Of a stretch of 6,660 bases of DNA, positions 1-6,508 are shown piece by piece (position 1 is the first letter of the stretch; each line of letters opens with the position of its first letter). The notes below the pieces were generated by a model, which did not search any database, was not told the origin of the DNA, and saw only the letters and a list, made by a program, of their open reading frames with translations. The stretch is from Chlamydiales bacterium (GTDB lineage Bacteria; Chlamydiota; Chlamydiia; Chlamydiales; FEN-1388), in assembly GCA_021372185.1 (NCBI GenBank), contig JAJFUY010000344.1, positions 1-6,660 of the forward strand, in the 5' to 3' direction. Position numbers and translations under genes: made by a program.

Positions 1-181
1 CTAAATCATGAAAGACTGATGTTTTACTTGATGCCATAATTTCATCAAGTGCCTGTTTTACTAAATAGCGCTCCGGAAGCATGTGTGAAGCAATTTCTTT
101 ATACACATCTTCATAATCTACCGAGTGAAGCGTTGTGGCAAAGAGGCATAAAAAAGAAAACAGAAGTTGGTATATACGCAT
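1..181 (-). CDS. Exported protein of unknown function, N-terminal part (cut by window edge)
   Basis: The reading frame runs leftwards from ATG at 181-179 to the window edge without a stop, giving 60 residues. It opens with a typical signal peptide: MRIY, then a hydrophobic stretch (about residues 5-17, rich in L, F and C) ending near TTLHS, after which a polar mature region begins (VDYEDVYKEI). The protein is therefore probably exported across the inner membrane. The mature start contains ALDEIMASS, which loosely resembles the start of each repeat in the divergent gene (LDRLFSD, LQNLFSD), so the two may be paralogues; this is a weak inference. No good Shine-Dalgarno sequence precedes the ATG. 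The frame is too short for the ORF track, but the signal peptide and the divergent layout make it credible. The function is not recognisable. Confidence 0.7.
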   Translation of the reverse strand, partial: MRIYQLLFSFLCLFATTLHSVDYEDVYKEIASHMLPERYLVKQALDEIMASSKTSVFHDL

Positions 182-183
182 GG

Positions 184-208
184 TACATTCTTTGGTTACA
201 TTCTTTGG
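184..208. repeat. 12-bp direct repeat in the divergent promoter spacer
   Basis: TACATTCTTTGG occurs at 184-195 and again at 197-208, with a 13-bp period. The second copy ends one base before the TTGACA box at 210. On the other strand the repeat lies in the untranslated leader of the leftward gene. Its position suits a tandem operator or upstream activator site, but a chance or slippage duplication is possible. Confidence 0.5.
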
Positions 209-209
209 C

Positions 210-236
210 TTGACACGTTTTTTTCAAGCTTATACT
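210..236 (+). promoter_or_regulatory. Candidate sigma-70 promoter for the tandem kinase-like gene
   Basis: A perfect -35 box TTGACA (210-215) and a -10 box TATACT (231-236) are separated by 15 bp, shorter than the usual 16-18. Transcription would start near 243, about 24 bases before the ATG at 267. A minus-strand TATAAT at 252-247 could serve the leftward gene, but it has only a poor -35, so the two promoters would overlap. The short spacer suggests that an activator may help. Confidence 0.5.
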
Positions 237-266
237 CTCGAGCCTCATTATATGAATAGGATTTTT

Positions 267-1601
267 ATGAAATATGCACTGACTATTTTTGTCTTTTTTG
301 TCTGCTCACTAGAAGCAAGTTTTTCTCAATACACACTTCCGATCAATCACCCGCTACACGTAACGCTCGATAGATTATTTAGTGACCCCAATGTCATTGC
401 ATCTCGTGAAGAGCTTACAATGGCAGGCTTTGAACTACTCCCACACCATCATCGGGGCTTGGCAGTTGTAAAACACCCAGAGCTCACAAATCACCTCATT
501 AAGCTCTTTATCAATAACGTGCCGCATGATCTACAGGTACAAAATTATGTCTCGCGTATTCAAGGCTCTCTTGCATTAAGAGAATTTATTGCAACTCGCC
601 GCTTAAAGCATATTGTAACGCCCAAAAAATGGCTCTATCGCCTACCAGAAAATGACCTTGGCATTACCTATGTTTTAGTAGCTGAAAAAATCAATATTGT
701 AGATAGAGCGCAAACAAAACAGGCCTACGCCACAATTGCCCCTGTTGTGTTAAAGGAGCTCTGCGAAGTGGTAACAGAGTTTAGGGGCTTAGATTCTGTC
801 ATTAAAAACATGCCCTTTACATTTGATGGCAAAATTGCCTTTGTAGACACCGAAAAATGGAATACTGAGCGCTCTACCTTTTTACCGCATGTATTACCTT
901 TACTTGATGAATCATTATATCCAATTATCAAACGTTACATTGAAGTAGATGAAAGTGAGTCTGTAGATGAATGGCTCATGCATGAAACACATCCAGATTA
1001 TATCAGACTACAAAATCTCTTTTCAGATAGAAGCCTCTTTGACAGCTCTGAAGCATTAAAAGCTGCAGGCTTTGAGGTGAATAAACGCGCTCGAAAAAAC
1101 CTAATGGTCTTTTGGCACCCAACTATGCCAGACTACATGTTTAAAAAATTTAGAAATTCTGTGGACACACGTCATCAGCTTGACAAATACACCCAGCGGC
1201 TGCAGGGCGCTCGAATTATCAGAAATGTCATTAAGCAAAATAATTTCAAAAACGTAGTTATCCCTAATAAGTGGCTCTTTAAACTCCCCTTTGCTGATGA
1301 TGAATATCTTGTAGTGGCTGAGCGTTTAAGCATACTTCCTGGAGATGACGACCACAAGAAAGAAAATGTACAAGCCTACCGTTCTATAAGCGAAGAGACA
1401 CTATACGAGCTTTGCACAGTAATGAAGCTTGTAGGAGGATGCGATGCCTATCCCCGTAATCAGCCCTTTACAAAAGATGGCAAAATTGCCTTTGTTGACA
1501 CAGAGCACGTAGGGCAAAAAGAGGCCCATTTTTTACGAAATATTTCTCCTTTTTTAGATGCTAAGAAACAAGAATTAGCAAAATCGTGGCTTTATGAGTA
1601 G
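267..1601 (+). CDS. Exported protein with two tandem protein-kinase-like repeats
   Basis: This 444-residue protein starts at ATG 267, which has AGGA-like bases 5-6 nt upstream and gives a clean signal peptide (MKYALTIFVFFVCSLEASFS). The frame is open back to 135, but that extension would run over the signal-peptide codons of the leftward gene. The mature part is two copies of one module, about residues 28-225 and 242-442. Both hold a Lys in a short hydrophobic strand (K79, K293), a P-[KN]-K-W-L-[YF]-[RK]-L-P motif, a hinge-like VAE[KR], and D-x4-N (D176/N181, D393/N398) followed 13 residues after the Asn by Asp of GKIAFVDTE (D194, D411). This matches the kinase catalytic Asp, Asn and metal-binding Asp (HRDxxxxN ... 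DFG) in order and spacing. A glycine-rich loop is not evident. The kinase-like fold is an inference; activity and substrate are unknown. Export suggests an envelope or host-directed role. Confidence 0.8.
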   Translation: MKYALTIFVFFVCSLEASFSQYTLPINHPLHVTLDRLFSDPNVIASREELTMAGFELLPHHHRGLAVVKHPELTNHLIKLFINNVPHDLQVQNYVSRIQGSLALREFIATRRLKHIVTPKKWLYRLPENDLGITYVLVAEKINIVDRAQTKQAYATIAPVVLKELCEVVTEFRGLDSVIKNMPFTFDGKIAFVDTEKWNTERSTFLPHVLPLLDESLYPIIKRYIEVDESESVDEWLMHETHPDYIRLQNLFSDRSLFDSSEALKAAGFEVNKRARKNLMVFWHPTMPDYMFKKFRNSVDTRHQLDKYTQRLQGARIIRNVIKQNNFKNVVIPNKWLFKLPFADDEYLVVAERLSILPGDDDHKKENVQAYRSISEETLYELCTVMKLVGGCDAYPRNQPFTKDGKIAFVDTEHVGQKEAHFLRNISPFLDAKKQELAKSWLYE

Positions 1602-1618
1602 CATAAAATGAACTAATC

Positions 1619-1627
1619 TGATATAAT
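1619..1627 (+). promoter_or_regulatory. Extended -10 promoter for the two-gene unit
   Basis: TGATATAAT is a perfect extended -10 (TGnTATAAT), with no convincing -35 upstream, as is usual for this promoter class. Transcription would start near 1634, about 26 bases before the ATG at 1660. It lies in the 58-bp gap after the kinase-like gene, so the next two genes probably have their own transcript. Confidence 0.6.
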
Positions 1628-1659
1628 ATTTAAACTTTTAATTATTGCTGGAGAATACC

Positions 1660-3450
1660 ATGCAAATTCACGGTTTTCAGCACACTGACCCATTAACCCA
1701 TCACATGAATGACCGTGAACGGCCTAGCCGCGCTCATTTTGTGGCTGTTGTAGCAGACCGCATACTATTGCGCCCCTTCATTAAAAGTACCATTCTTACA
1801 GCACGAGTAATTAAACTTATTACATGGGATGCCGTAAAAACTGGTATCTACGCCGTTTCTAAAAAAGGCCCTGACGCCTCGCTTTATTTTGAAGGTGAAT
1901 ACCTTAAAACAGTAAAAGCGTTTAGAGATTTTGTCTTTATGCCATCACTAGTGGCTCGTGCCTTTACAGATTTATTTGCTAAGCACGAACCCTTTGTTGA
2001 TGACCTACCACGTAAAAAACCCGATGAACTCATTAACGGCGAGTTTGATAAGAGCTTCAAAGCCTTTTCAAGCCCAATGCATGGTACTTCAACATTTCAA
2101 GTGCTTGTACCAAAAGATATTAAAGAAATTCCTGCCGTCTTAGACCCAACCCTCAAAACAATTGCTGCCTCTTCACTCTTTAAAAAAGATATGCTCGCTA
2201 TCAATTTTGGCAATCCAAATGTAGCTACATTTATTACTGAAGAAAAAGACAACGCCATCCAGATCACAAAAGTTGATGCCAAGTCACTAAAGCGCGAACC
2301 GATGAAGTTTGAAGATACCAAGGGTAAAGTACAGTCTGGCGTATTTCTGATCCCGACAAACCTTCCAAAAGAAGCTCTGGAGCGCTTTCAGACAGCTGCC
2401 AAAAAGTTAGTGGGCACAAGTGATATTACATGCGTGAATACAAACTGCAAAGTGCTCAAAGAAGCCGGTTTTTCTATTGAAGGCGTAAGCCTAGATGGCG
2501 TTATCTTCCCCGGCACACTTATGCAGCACCTTGTCTATCGCAACGTGTTTTATAAAGATGCCAGTGGTGTAAACCACAAGGTACATTTTGAAATTGTCAA
2601 TACTACTCCTCACCAATTAGAAAAGTACTTTGAAATTGTTGACACATCAGTAGTTGGCACGCGTCTTCGCCATAAGCGCCGTAATGCCGCAACAGATGAA
2701 GACAAAAAAGTACGAGGCACTGCAGCTCAAGCCTTGCTAGAATTAGAAAAAGCCCGCCTTGCTGCTATCCCAGAAGAAGATAGATCACAAGATGAGTCAA
2801 GTGAATCTCGTAAAATCACGGTTTCTGTGCCATCATACATTGGCGAATTTGCCGCACGCATCTGGGGCCGTCATACCATGTATGAACTAGACCTTACCGA
2901 TAAAAAAGAAGAGATTGCAAAGGCCTTCCAAGACCTTCCGGCTGTAAGCATGAATGAGCAAGAAGCCAAACTTGCCGCGTTTGCTCATAAAAACCCAAGC
3001 CTTCTTACACGCTTGAAGAAGCACATCTTTTTCTCTCACCCAATGATCCGCTTTTTACGCTCACAAATGATGGGAAGAAGTGACGTTATCCACCTACACA
3101 CAAAAGATATCTTTAAACACCTAGAATCTACGAAAGGTGTGCACCTAAACTATGTTGTTTTAGACGATAAACTTGTTTTAGCACGCGTTGTCTCTACTGC
3201 CAATAGTGACGAGGCCTATAAAAACGCCGCCGACTGGGCACTCAGTAAACACGCGCTATTAGCGGGCCGCCAAAAAGCCTACTGCTCAGGTGAGCTCTGG
3301 TATGACGCCGCGGAAGAATGCTACAAGATTAATGGCGACTCAGGAACCTACACTCCAGACTCGGCACGTGTAACACTTGTAGTAGATCTCGCAAACAAAA
3401 TCTTTAACACCGAAGGCAAAAAGAAAACCTTTAAAGTAGCAGGAGCATAA
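1660..3450 (+). CDS. Lineage-specific protein with a putative eukaryote-like C-terminal domain
   Basis: This 596-residue protein starts at ATG 1660, with GGAG at 1650-1653 six bases upstream; a TTG at 1645 has no such site. There is no cleavable signal peptide. Residues 26-110 are amphipathic to hydrophobic helices with F-x-F-x-P (91-95), similar to the downstream gene, and may bind membrane. A central segment has CVNTNCKVLKEAGF (from C258), recalling the Cys helix of papain-fold hydrolases, with MHG at 140-142 as a possible permuted His; this is speculative. Residues 337-385 are charged and probably a linker. The C-terminal region (about 475-585) holds LNYVV, SKHALLAG, SGELWY and GDSGTYTPD, resembling a YV ... 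SKHA ... AGE ... NDSGTY pattern I recall from fungal and protist proteins. Catalytic function is not established. It is translationally coupled to the next gene. Confidence 0.8.
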   Translation: MQIHGFQHTDPLTHHMNDRERPSRAHFVAVVADRILLRPFIKSTILTARVIKLITWDAVKTGIYAVSKKGPDASLYFEGEYLKTVKAFRDFVFMPSLVARAFTDLFAKHEPFVDDLPRKKPDELINGEFDKSFKAFSSPMHGTSTFQVLVPKDIKEIPAVLDPTLKTIAASSLFKKDMLAINFGNPNVATFITEEKDNAIQITKVDAKSLKREPMKFEDTKGKVQSGVFLIPTNLPKEALERFQTAAKKLVGTSDITCVNTNCKVLKEAGFSIEGVSLDGVIFPGTLMQHLVYRNVFYKDASGVNHKVHFEIVNTTPHQLEKYFEIVDTSVVGTRLRHKRRNAATDEDKKVRGTAAQALLELEKARLAAIPEEDRSQDESSESRKITVSVPSYIGEFAARIWGRHTMYELDLTDKKEEIAKAFQDLPAVSMNEQEAKLAAFAHKNPSLLTRLKKHIFFSHPMIRFLRSQMMGRSDVIHLHTKDIFKHLESTKGVHLNYVVLDDKLVLARVVSTANSDEAYKNAADWALSKHALLAGRQKAYCSGELWYDAAEECYKINGDSGTYTPDSARVTLVVDLANKIFNTEGKKKTFKVAGA

Positions 3451-3451
3451 T

Positions 3452-3961
3452 ATGGCAACACCTTACGCTGACAACCTTAAATGGAATGTGTATCAAACAA
3501 ATCCTGATTGGCACCAGAAAATGGCTAAGCCTGTACCAAAACCCTCTGATCGCCCAGTAGAACAAGCTGTACGCGAAGTCTTTACCCAAGCCTTTAAAGA
3601 GCCAGTTGTTCAAGGGGTGCAGTTTGTACGAGACTTAGCTCGCCTAGTAATCAAAGTGCCCATCCGCCTTATCCGCTCACAAAGCTGGCAAGCAAAAGAA
3701 AATGCTGTCATTAACGCAAAACTTGCTGGATATTCACTGGTGCGATTTGCCTTCGTACCTGTAAAGCTTATTTTTACCATTAGTGCTCTCTTTACCTCGA
3801 CTTTTGACAAACGTGCTCATGATGTAACAACAGTTCTCAATGGAAGAGCCTCGCAGCTAGAAGCCCTCAAAGAAGAAGGCCTGAAAAATGCGACTAGTAA
3901 GTTGGAATATCTCTACTATAAGTCCTGGGTGTACACCATCAACCCAGAACTTTGTCGTTAA
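3452..3961 (+). CDS. Small protein with a hydrophobic central segment, coupled to the preceding gene
   Basis: This 169-residue protein starts one base after the upstream stop codon. Its ribosome site (GGAG, 3442-3445) lies inside the last codons of that gene, which implies translational coupling and matched expression. It has no signal peptide. Residues 1-37 are polar and Pro-rich. Residues 50-76 form a basic amphipathic stretch, and 92-117 form a hydrophobic segment containing F-x-F-x-P (99-103) with L-F ten residues after the Pro. The upstream protein has the same F-x-F-x-P and L-F spacing at 91-106, so this may be a short paralogue lacking the large C-terminal part. The last 50 residues look helical and charged. 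A membrane-associated partner of the upstream protein is the most economical reading. I do not recognise the family. Confidence 0.75.
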   Translation: MATPYADNLKWNVYQTNPDWHQKMAKPVPKPSDRPVEQAVREVFTQAFKEPVVQGVQFVRDLARLVIKVPIRLIRSQSWQAKENAVINAKLAGYSLVRFAFVPVKLIFTISALFTSTFDKRAHDVTTVLNGRASQLEALKEEGLKNATSKLEYLYYKSWVYTINPELCR

Positions 3962-3974
3962 ATTACCTTTGATT

Positions 3975-4130
3975 GCGACCTTATAGTCAAGTAGGTTTTA
4001 GAGTCCTTCAGGACGATTGAACGAAGCCCACCGTGACCGCAGGGAACGGTGGGAATATTGAAAATGGAACCCGGTTGAGGGCGATTGAATCAGGTGCCCA
4101 TAAGGCGCTTTATTAACATCACCTGAGTTA
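3975..4130. other. G+C-rich, hairpin-rich intergenic stretch between convergent genes
   Basis: The 174-bp gap has no usable reading frame on either strand. Bases 4001-4060 are 57% G+C by count (34 of 60), clearly above the flanking genes. It contains several inverted repeats: GTCCT/AGGAC (4003-4007 with 4010-4014), CCCACCGT/ACGGTGGG (4027-4034 with 4046-4053) and TCAGGTG/CACCTGA (4090-4096 with 4120-4126). CGATTGAA occurs twice (4014-4021 and 4082-4089). No T run follows any stem on either strand, so a standard intrinsic terminator is not seen. It could be a dispersed repeat, a structured RNA or a remnant of a mobile element; I cannot tell which. Confidence 0.5.
4027..4053. repeat. 8-bp perfect inverted repeat (stem-loop)
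   Basis: CCCACCGT and ACGGTGGG form an 8-bp stem around an 11-base loop, the strongest hairpin in the convergent gap. It sits 66 bases after the stop of the plus-strand gene and 83 bases beyond the end of the ATPase gene, so it could help end both transcripts. It lacks a U tract on both sides, which argues against a simple intrinsic terminator. Confidence 0.6.
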
Positions 4131-4135
4131 AAATC

Positions 4136-6439
4136 TCATAATTTTAGACGACGCAGCCTTAATGCATTCCCAATCACAGAAACAGAACTTAAACTCATAG
4201 CAAGTGCTGCAATAATTGGATTGAGCAATAGTCCTGTAAAAGGATAAAGCAAGCCTGCTGCAATAGGAATTCCCAGCGCATTATAGATAAAAGCAAAAAA
4301 AAGATTTTGCCTGACGTTATTCATCATTGCTTGGCTTAAATGAATCGCTTTGACAATACCCATTAAATCTCCCTTCACTAAAGTTACACCTGCACTTTCC
4401 ATTGCAACATCGGTTCCTGTTCCCATCGCAATTCCTACATCGGCAACGGCAAGAGCTGGGGAATCATTAATTCCATCGCCTGCCATAGCAACACATCCAT
4501 CTTTTCCTTTAGCTTTTTGAACAAATTCTAACTTATAATCGGGAGTTACGCCTGCATGTACCTCATCAATGCCTAACTTTTTTGCAACCGATTGAGCAGT
4601 TTGTTCATTATCCCCAGAAAGCATCACAACTTTTTGTTCAAGTTTGTGTAGTTGGTTTATGGCGTCAAATGTTGAACTTTTTATAGGATCACTTACTGTA
4701 ATTAAACCTACAGTTTGTCCATCTATGGCGACAAACATCACCGTTTGAGCTTGTTGTTGTAGCTCTTGAGCTTTTTGTTGAAGCGAACCAACACCTTGAA
4801 TCCCCCTTTCTTGCAAAAAGTTAGGTTTTCCTACCATTACTTCATGATTTTCCACTTTTCCCAATACCCCACCACCTGTGATAGACTGGAAATTTTCTAC
4901 TTTCGGCAGGTTAATGAACCGATCTTTGGCACCTTGGACAATAGACGCTGCAAGTGGATGCTCACTATTTTGCTCAAGAGCCCCCGCTAAACGGAGAATT
5001 TCATTTTCATGTACGCCCTCAGTTGCAATAATTTGTGTAAGTTTAGGTTTGCCTTCTGTTAGAGTACCTGTTTTATCAACAATGATCGTTTTAACTTTTT
5101 CTAGTTTTTCTAAGGCCTCGGCATTCTTAATCAAAACTCCAACTTCTGCACCCCTTCCCATGCCCACCATAATTGACATAGGTGTTGCAAGCCCAAGAGC
5201 GCAAGGACATGCAATAATCAAAACGGCTACTGCATTAATGAGGCCGTAAACAAAAGAAGGCTCAGGCCCAATTGATGCCCATACAATAAAAGTTAATATC
5301 GCTATAAAAACAACAACAGGAACGAAATATCCTGAGACTTTATCTGCCAAACCTTGAATTGGTGCTCTGCTTCTTTGTGCATCAGCAACCATTTGCACAA
5401 TGCGAGATAAAAGCATTTCGCTACCAACTTTTTGGGCCTGCATTAAAAAGCTTCCTGTTTGATTGATTGTCCCACCAATAATAGCATTGCCAACTTCCTT
5501 TTCTACTGCAATAGGCTCCCCTGTAATCATAGACTCATCAATAGAACTTCTGCCTTCCGTAATTTTGCCATCTACAGGAATCTTATCTCCTGGACGAACA
5601 CGTAAAATATCTCCAATCTTTACTTGGTCGATGGAGATTTCTTTTTCTTCTCCCTTTATAACAATTCTAGCAGATTTTGCAGCTCTTCCGAGTAATGCCT
5701 TAATGGCTTGACTCGTTTGGCTTCTTGCTTTAAGTTCCAAAACTTGGCCTAATAAAACTAATACTATGATAACAGCTGCTGTCTCAAAATAAAGAGGAAC
5801 CATGCCTTGATGCAAAAAAGAAATAGGAAATATATGCGGAAAAAAGAAGGCAATCACGCTATAAAGGTAAGCAACCCCCACGCCTAAAGAAATCAAAGTG
5901 AACATATTGAGATGACGGTTGACAACCGAATACCAACCTCTTTCAAAAAAGGGCCACCCCGCCCATAAAATTACAGGTGTACTTAAAACAAATTGAAGCC
6001 AGCCAGATACTATCGGGGAAATAAATCTGTCCCAAGTAGAAATCATACTACTCATAGCTAAAAGAAAGACTGGAATAGAAAGTGCCGCTCCAACCAAAAA
6101 CCTCAAACGCATGTCTCTATATTCAGAATCATCAACTTCCGCCTCGCTATTTTTAAGCTCTAATGTCATGCCGCATATTGGGCAGTTGCCTGGATGATCT
6201 TGTAGAATTTCAGGATGCATTGGACATGTATATTGCCCATTTAAAAAGCTCTTTTCTTCTTGAATAGCCGTAGATTGAATGTATTTTTCAGGGCTTTTTT
6301 TAAATTTTTCCTTGCAGCGCGCGCTACAAAAGAAATACAGTCTTTCTTTATATGTTAGGTTAAAATTTGATTGATTTGGATCAACAGTCATGCCACAAAC
6401 AGTGTCTATTTGCTCTTCGATATTAACGAATTCAGTCAT
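4136..6439 (-). CDS. copA: Copper-exporting P1B-type ATPase with YHS and heavy-metal-binding N-terminus
   Basis: This 767-residue inner-membrane pump is predicted to export Cu(I) (possibly Ag(I)) from the cytoplasm using ATP. The start is ATG 6439 with AGGA six bases upstream; a TTG two codons earlier lacks a site. In order: a YHS domain (about 12-55; C15 in VCGM, C38 and C42), a heavy-metal-binding domain (70-91; YTCPMHPEI then CPICGM), eight membrane helices, the actuator loop TGE (306-308), the CPC metal site in helix 6 (411-413), phosphorylation Asp455 in DKTGT, the HP motif in the nucleotide domain (494-495), GDGIND (654-659), YN in helix 7 (719-720) and MSLSS in helix 8 (748-752). CPC, YN and MxxSS together are the Cu(I) signature of P1B-1 pumps. 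The usual N-terminal HMA domain (GMTCxxC) is absent. A Gln-rich stretch lies at 553-564. All catalytic residues are intact, so it should be active. Confidence 0.95.
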   Translation of the reverse strand: MTEFVNIEEQIDTVCGMTVDPNQSNFNLTYKERLYFFCSARCKEKFKKSPEKYIQSTAIQEEKSFLNGQYTCPMHPEILQDHPGNCPICGMTLELKNSEAEVDDSEYRDMRLRFLVGAALSIPVFLLAMSSMISTWDRFISPIVSGWLQFVLSTPVILWAGWPFFERGWYSVVNRHLNMFTLISLGVGVAYLYSVIAFFFPHIFPISFLHQGMVPLYFETAAVIIVLVLLGQVLELKARSQTSQAIKALLGRAAKSARIVIKGEEKEISIDQVKIGDILRVRPGDKIPVDGKITEGRSSIDESMITGEPIAVEKEVGNAIIGGTINQTGSFLMQAQKVGSEMLLSRIVQMVADAQRSRAPIQGLADKVSGYFVPVVVFIAILTFIVWASIGPEPSFVYGLINAVAVLIIACPCALGLATPMSIMVGMGRGAEVGVLIKNAEALEKLEKVKTIIVDKTGTLTEGKPKLTQIIATEGVHENEILRLAGALEQNSEHPLAASIVQGAKDRFINLPKVENFQSITGGGVLGKVENHEVMVGKPNFLQERGIQGVGSLQQKAQELQQQAQTVMFVAIDGQTVGLITVSDPIKSSTFDAINQLHKLEQKVVMLSGDNEQTAQSVAKKLGIDEVHAGVTPDYKLEFVQKAKGKDGCVAMAGDGINDSPALAVADVGIAMGTGTDVAMESAGVTLVKGDLMGIVKAIHLSQAMMNNVRQNLFFAFIYNALGIPIAAGLLYPFTGLLLNPIIAALAMSLSSVSVIGNALRLRRLKL

Positions 6440-6508
6440 TTGCAATCCTGCATTGTACTTTCTTTAAAATATAAGAAAAATAATTGCGTATAAATATATA
6501 CTCTAAAT
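6440..6508 (-). promoter_or_regulatory. A+T-rich leader and probable promoter region of the copper ATPase gene
   Basis: About 69 bases separate the upstream frame from the ATPase start. Apart from the ribosome site (AGGA at 6449-6446) the stretch is very A+T-rich, with TATATT-like boxes on the minus strand but no good -35, so the exact promoter is not resolved. I see no CueR-type or CopY-type (TACAnnTGTA) operator. Confidence 0.35.

Noticed and set aside
135..266. Upstream extension of the kinase-like gene to ATG 135
   Set aside because: It overlaps the signal-peptide codons of the leftward gene and the promoter boxes, and it would bury the signal peptide; ATG 267 has a ribosome site.
1645..1659. 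TTG start for the 596-aa protein
   Set aside because: The GGAG site at 1650-1653 lies inside this extension and is placed correctly for ATG 1660.
725..3810. Short minus-strand and offset frames inside the left and middle genes
   Set aside because: Each lies wholly or almost wholly inside the longer plus-strand genes; their peptides show no domain or signal, and no start site is visible.
4003..4126. CRISPR array or intrinsic terminator in the convergent gap
   Set aside because: The only repeat is an 8-base word occurring twice, without regular spacers, and no stem is followed by a T run.
4766..5711. Plus-strand open frames opposite the ATPase gene (4766-4990, 4878-5249, 5463-5711)
   Set aside because: They are antisense shadows of a strongly conserved gene, with no recognisable motifs.
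6440..6445. TTG start two codons before the ATPase ATG
   Set aside because: AGGA at 6449-6446 would touch the TTG, while it sits six bases before ATG 6439.
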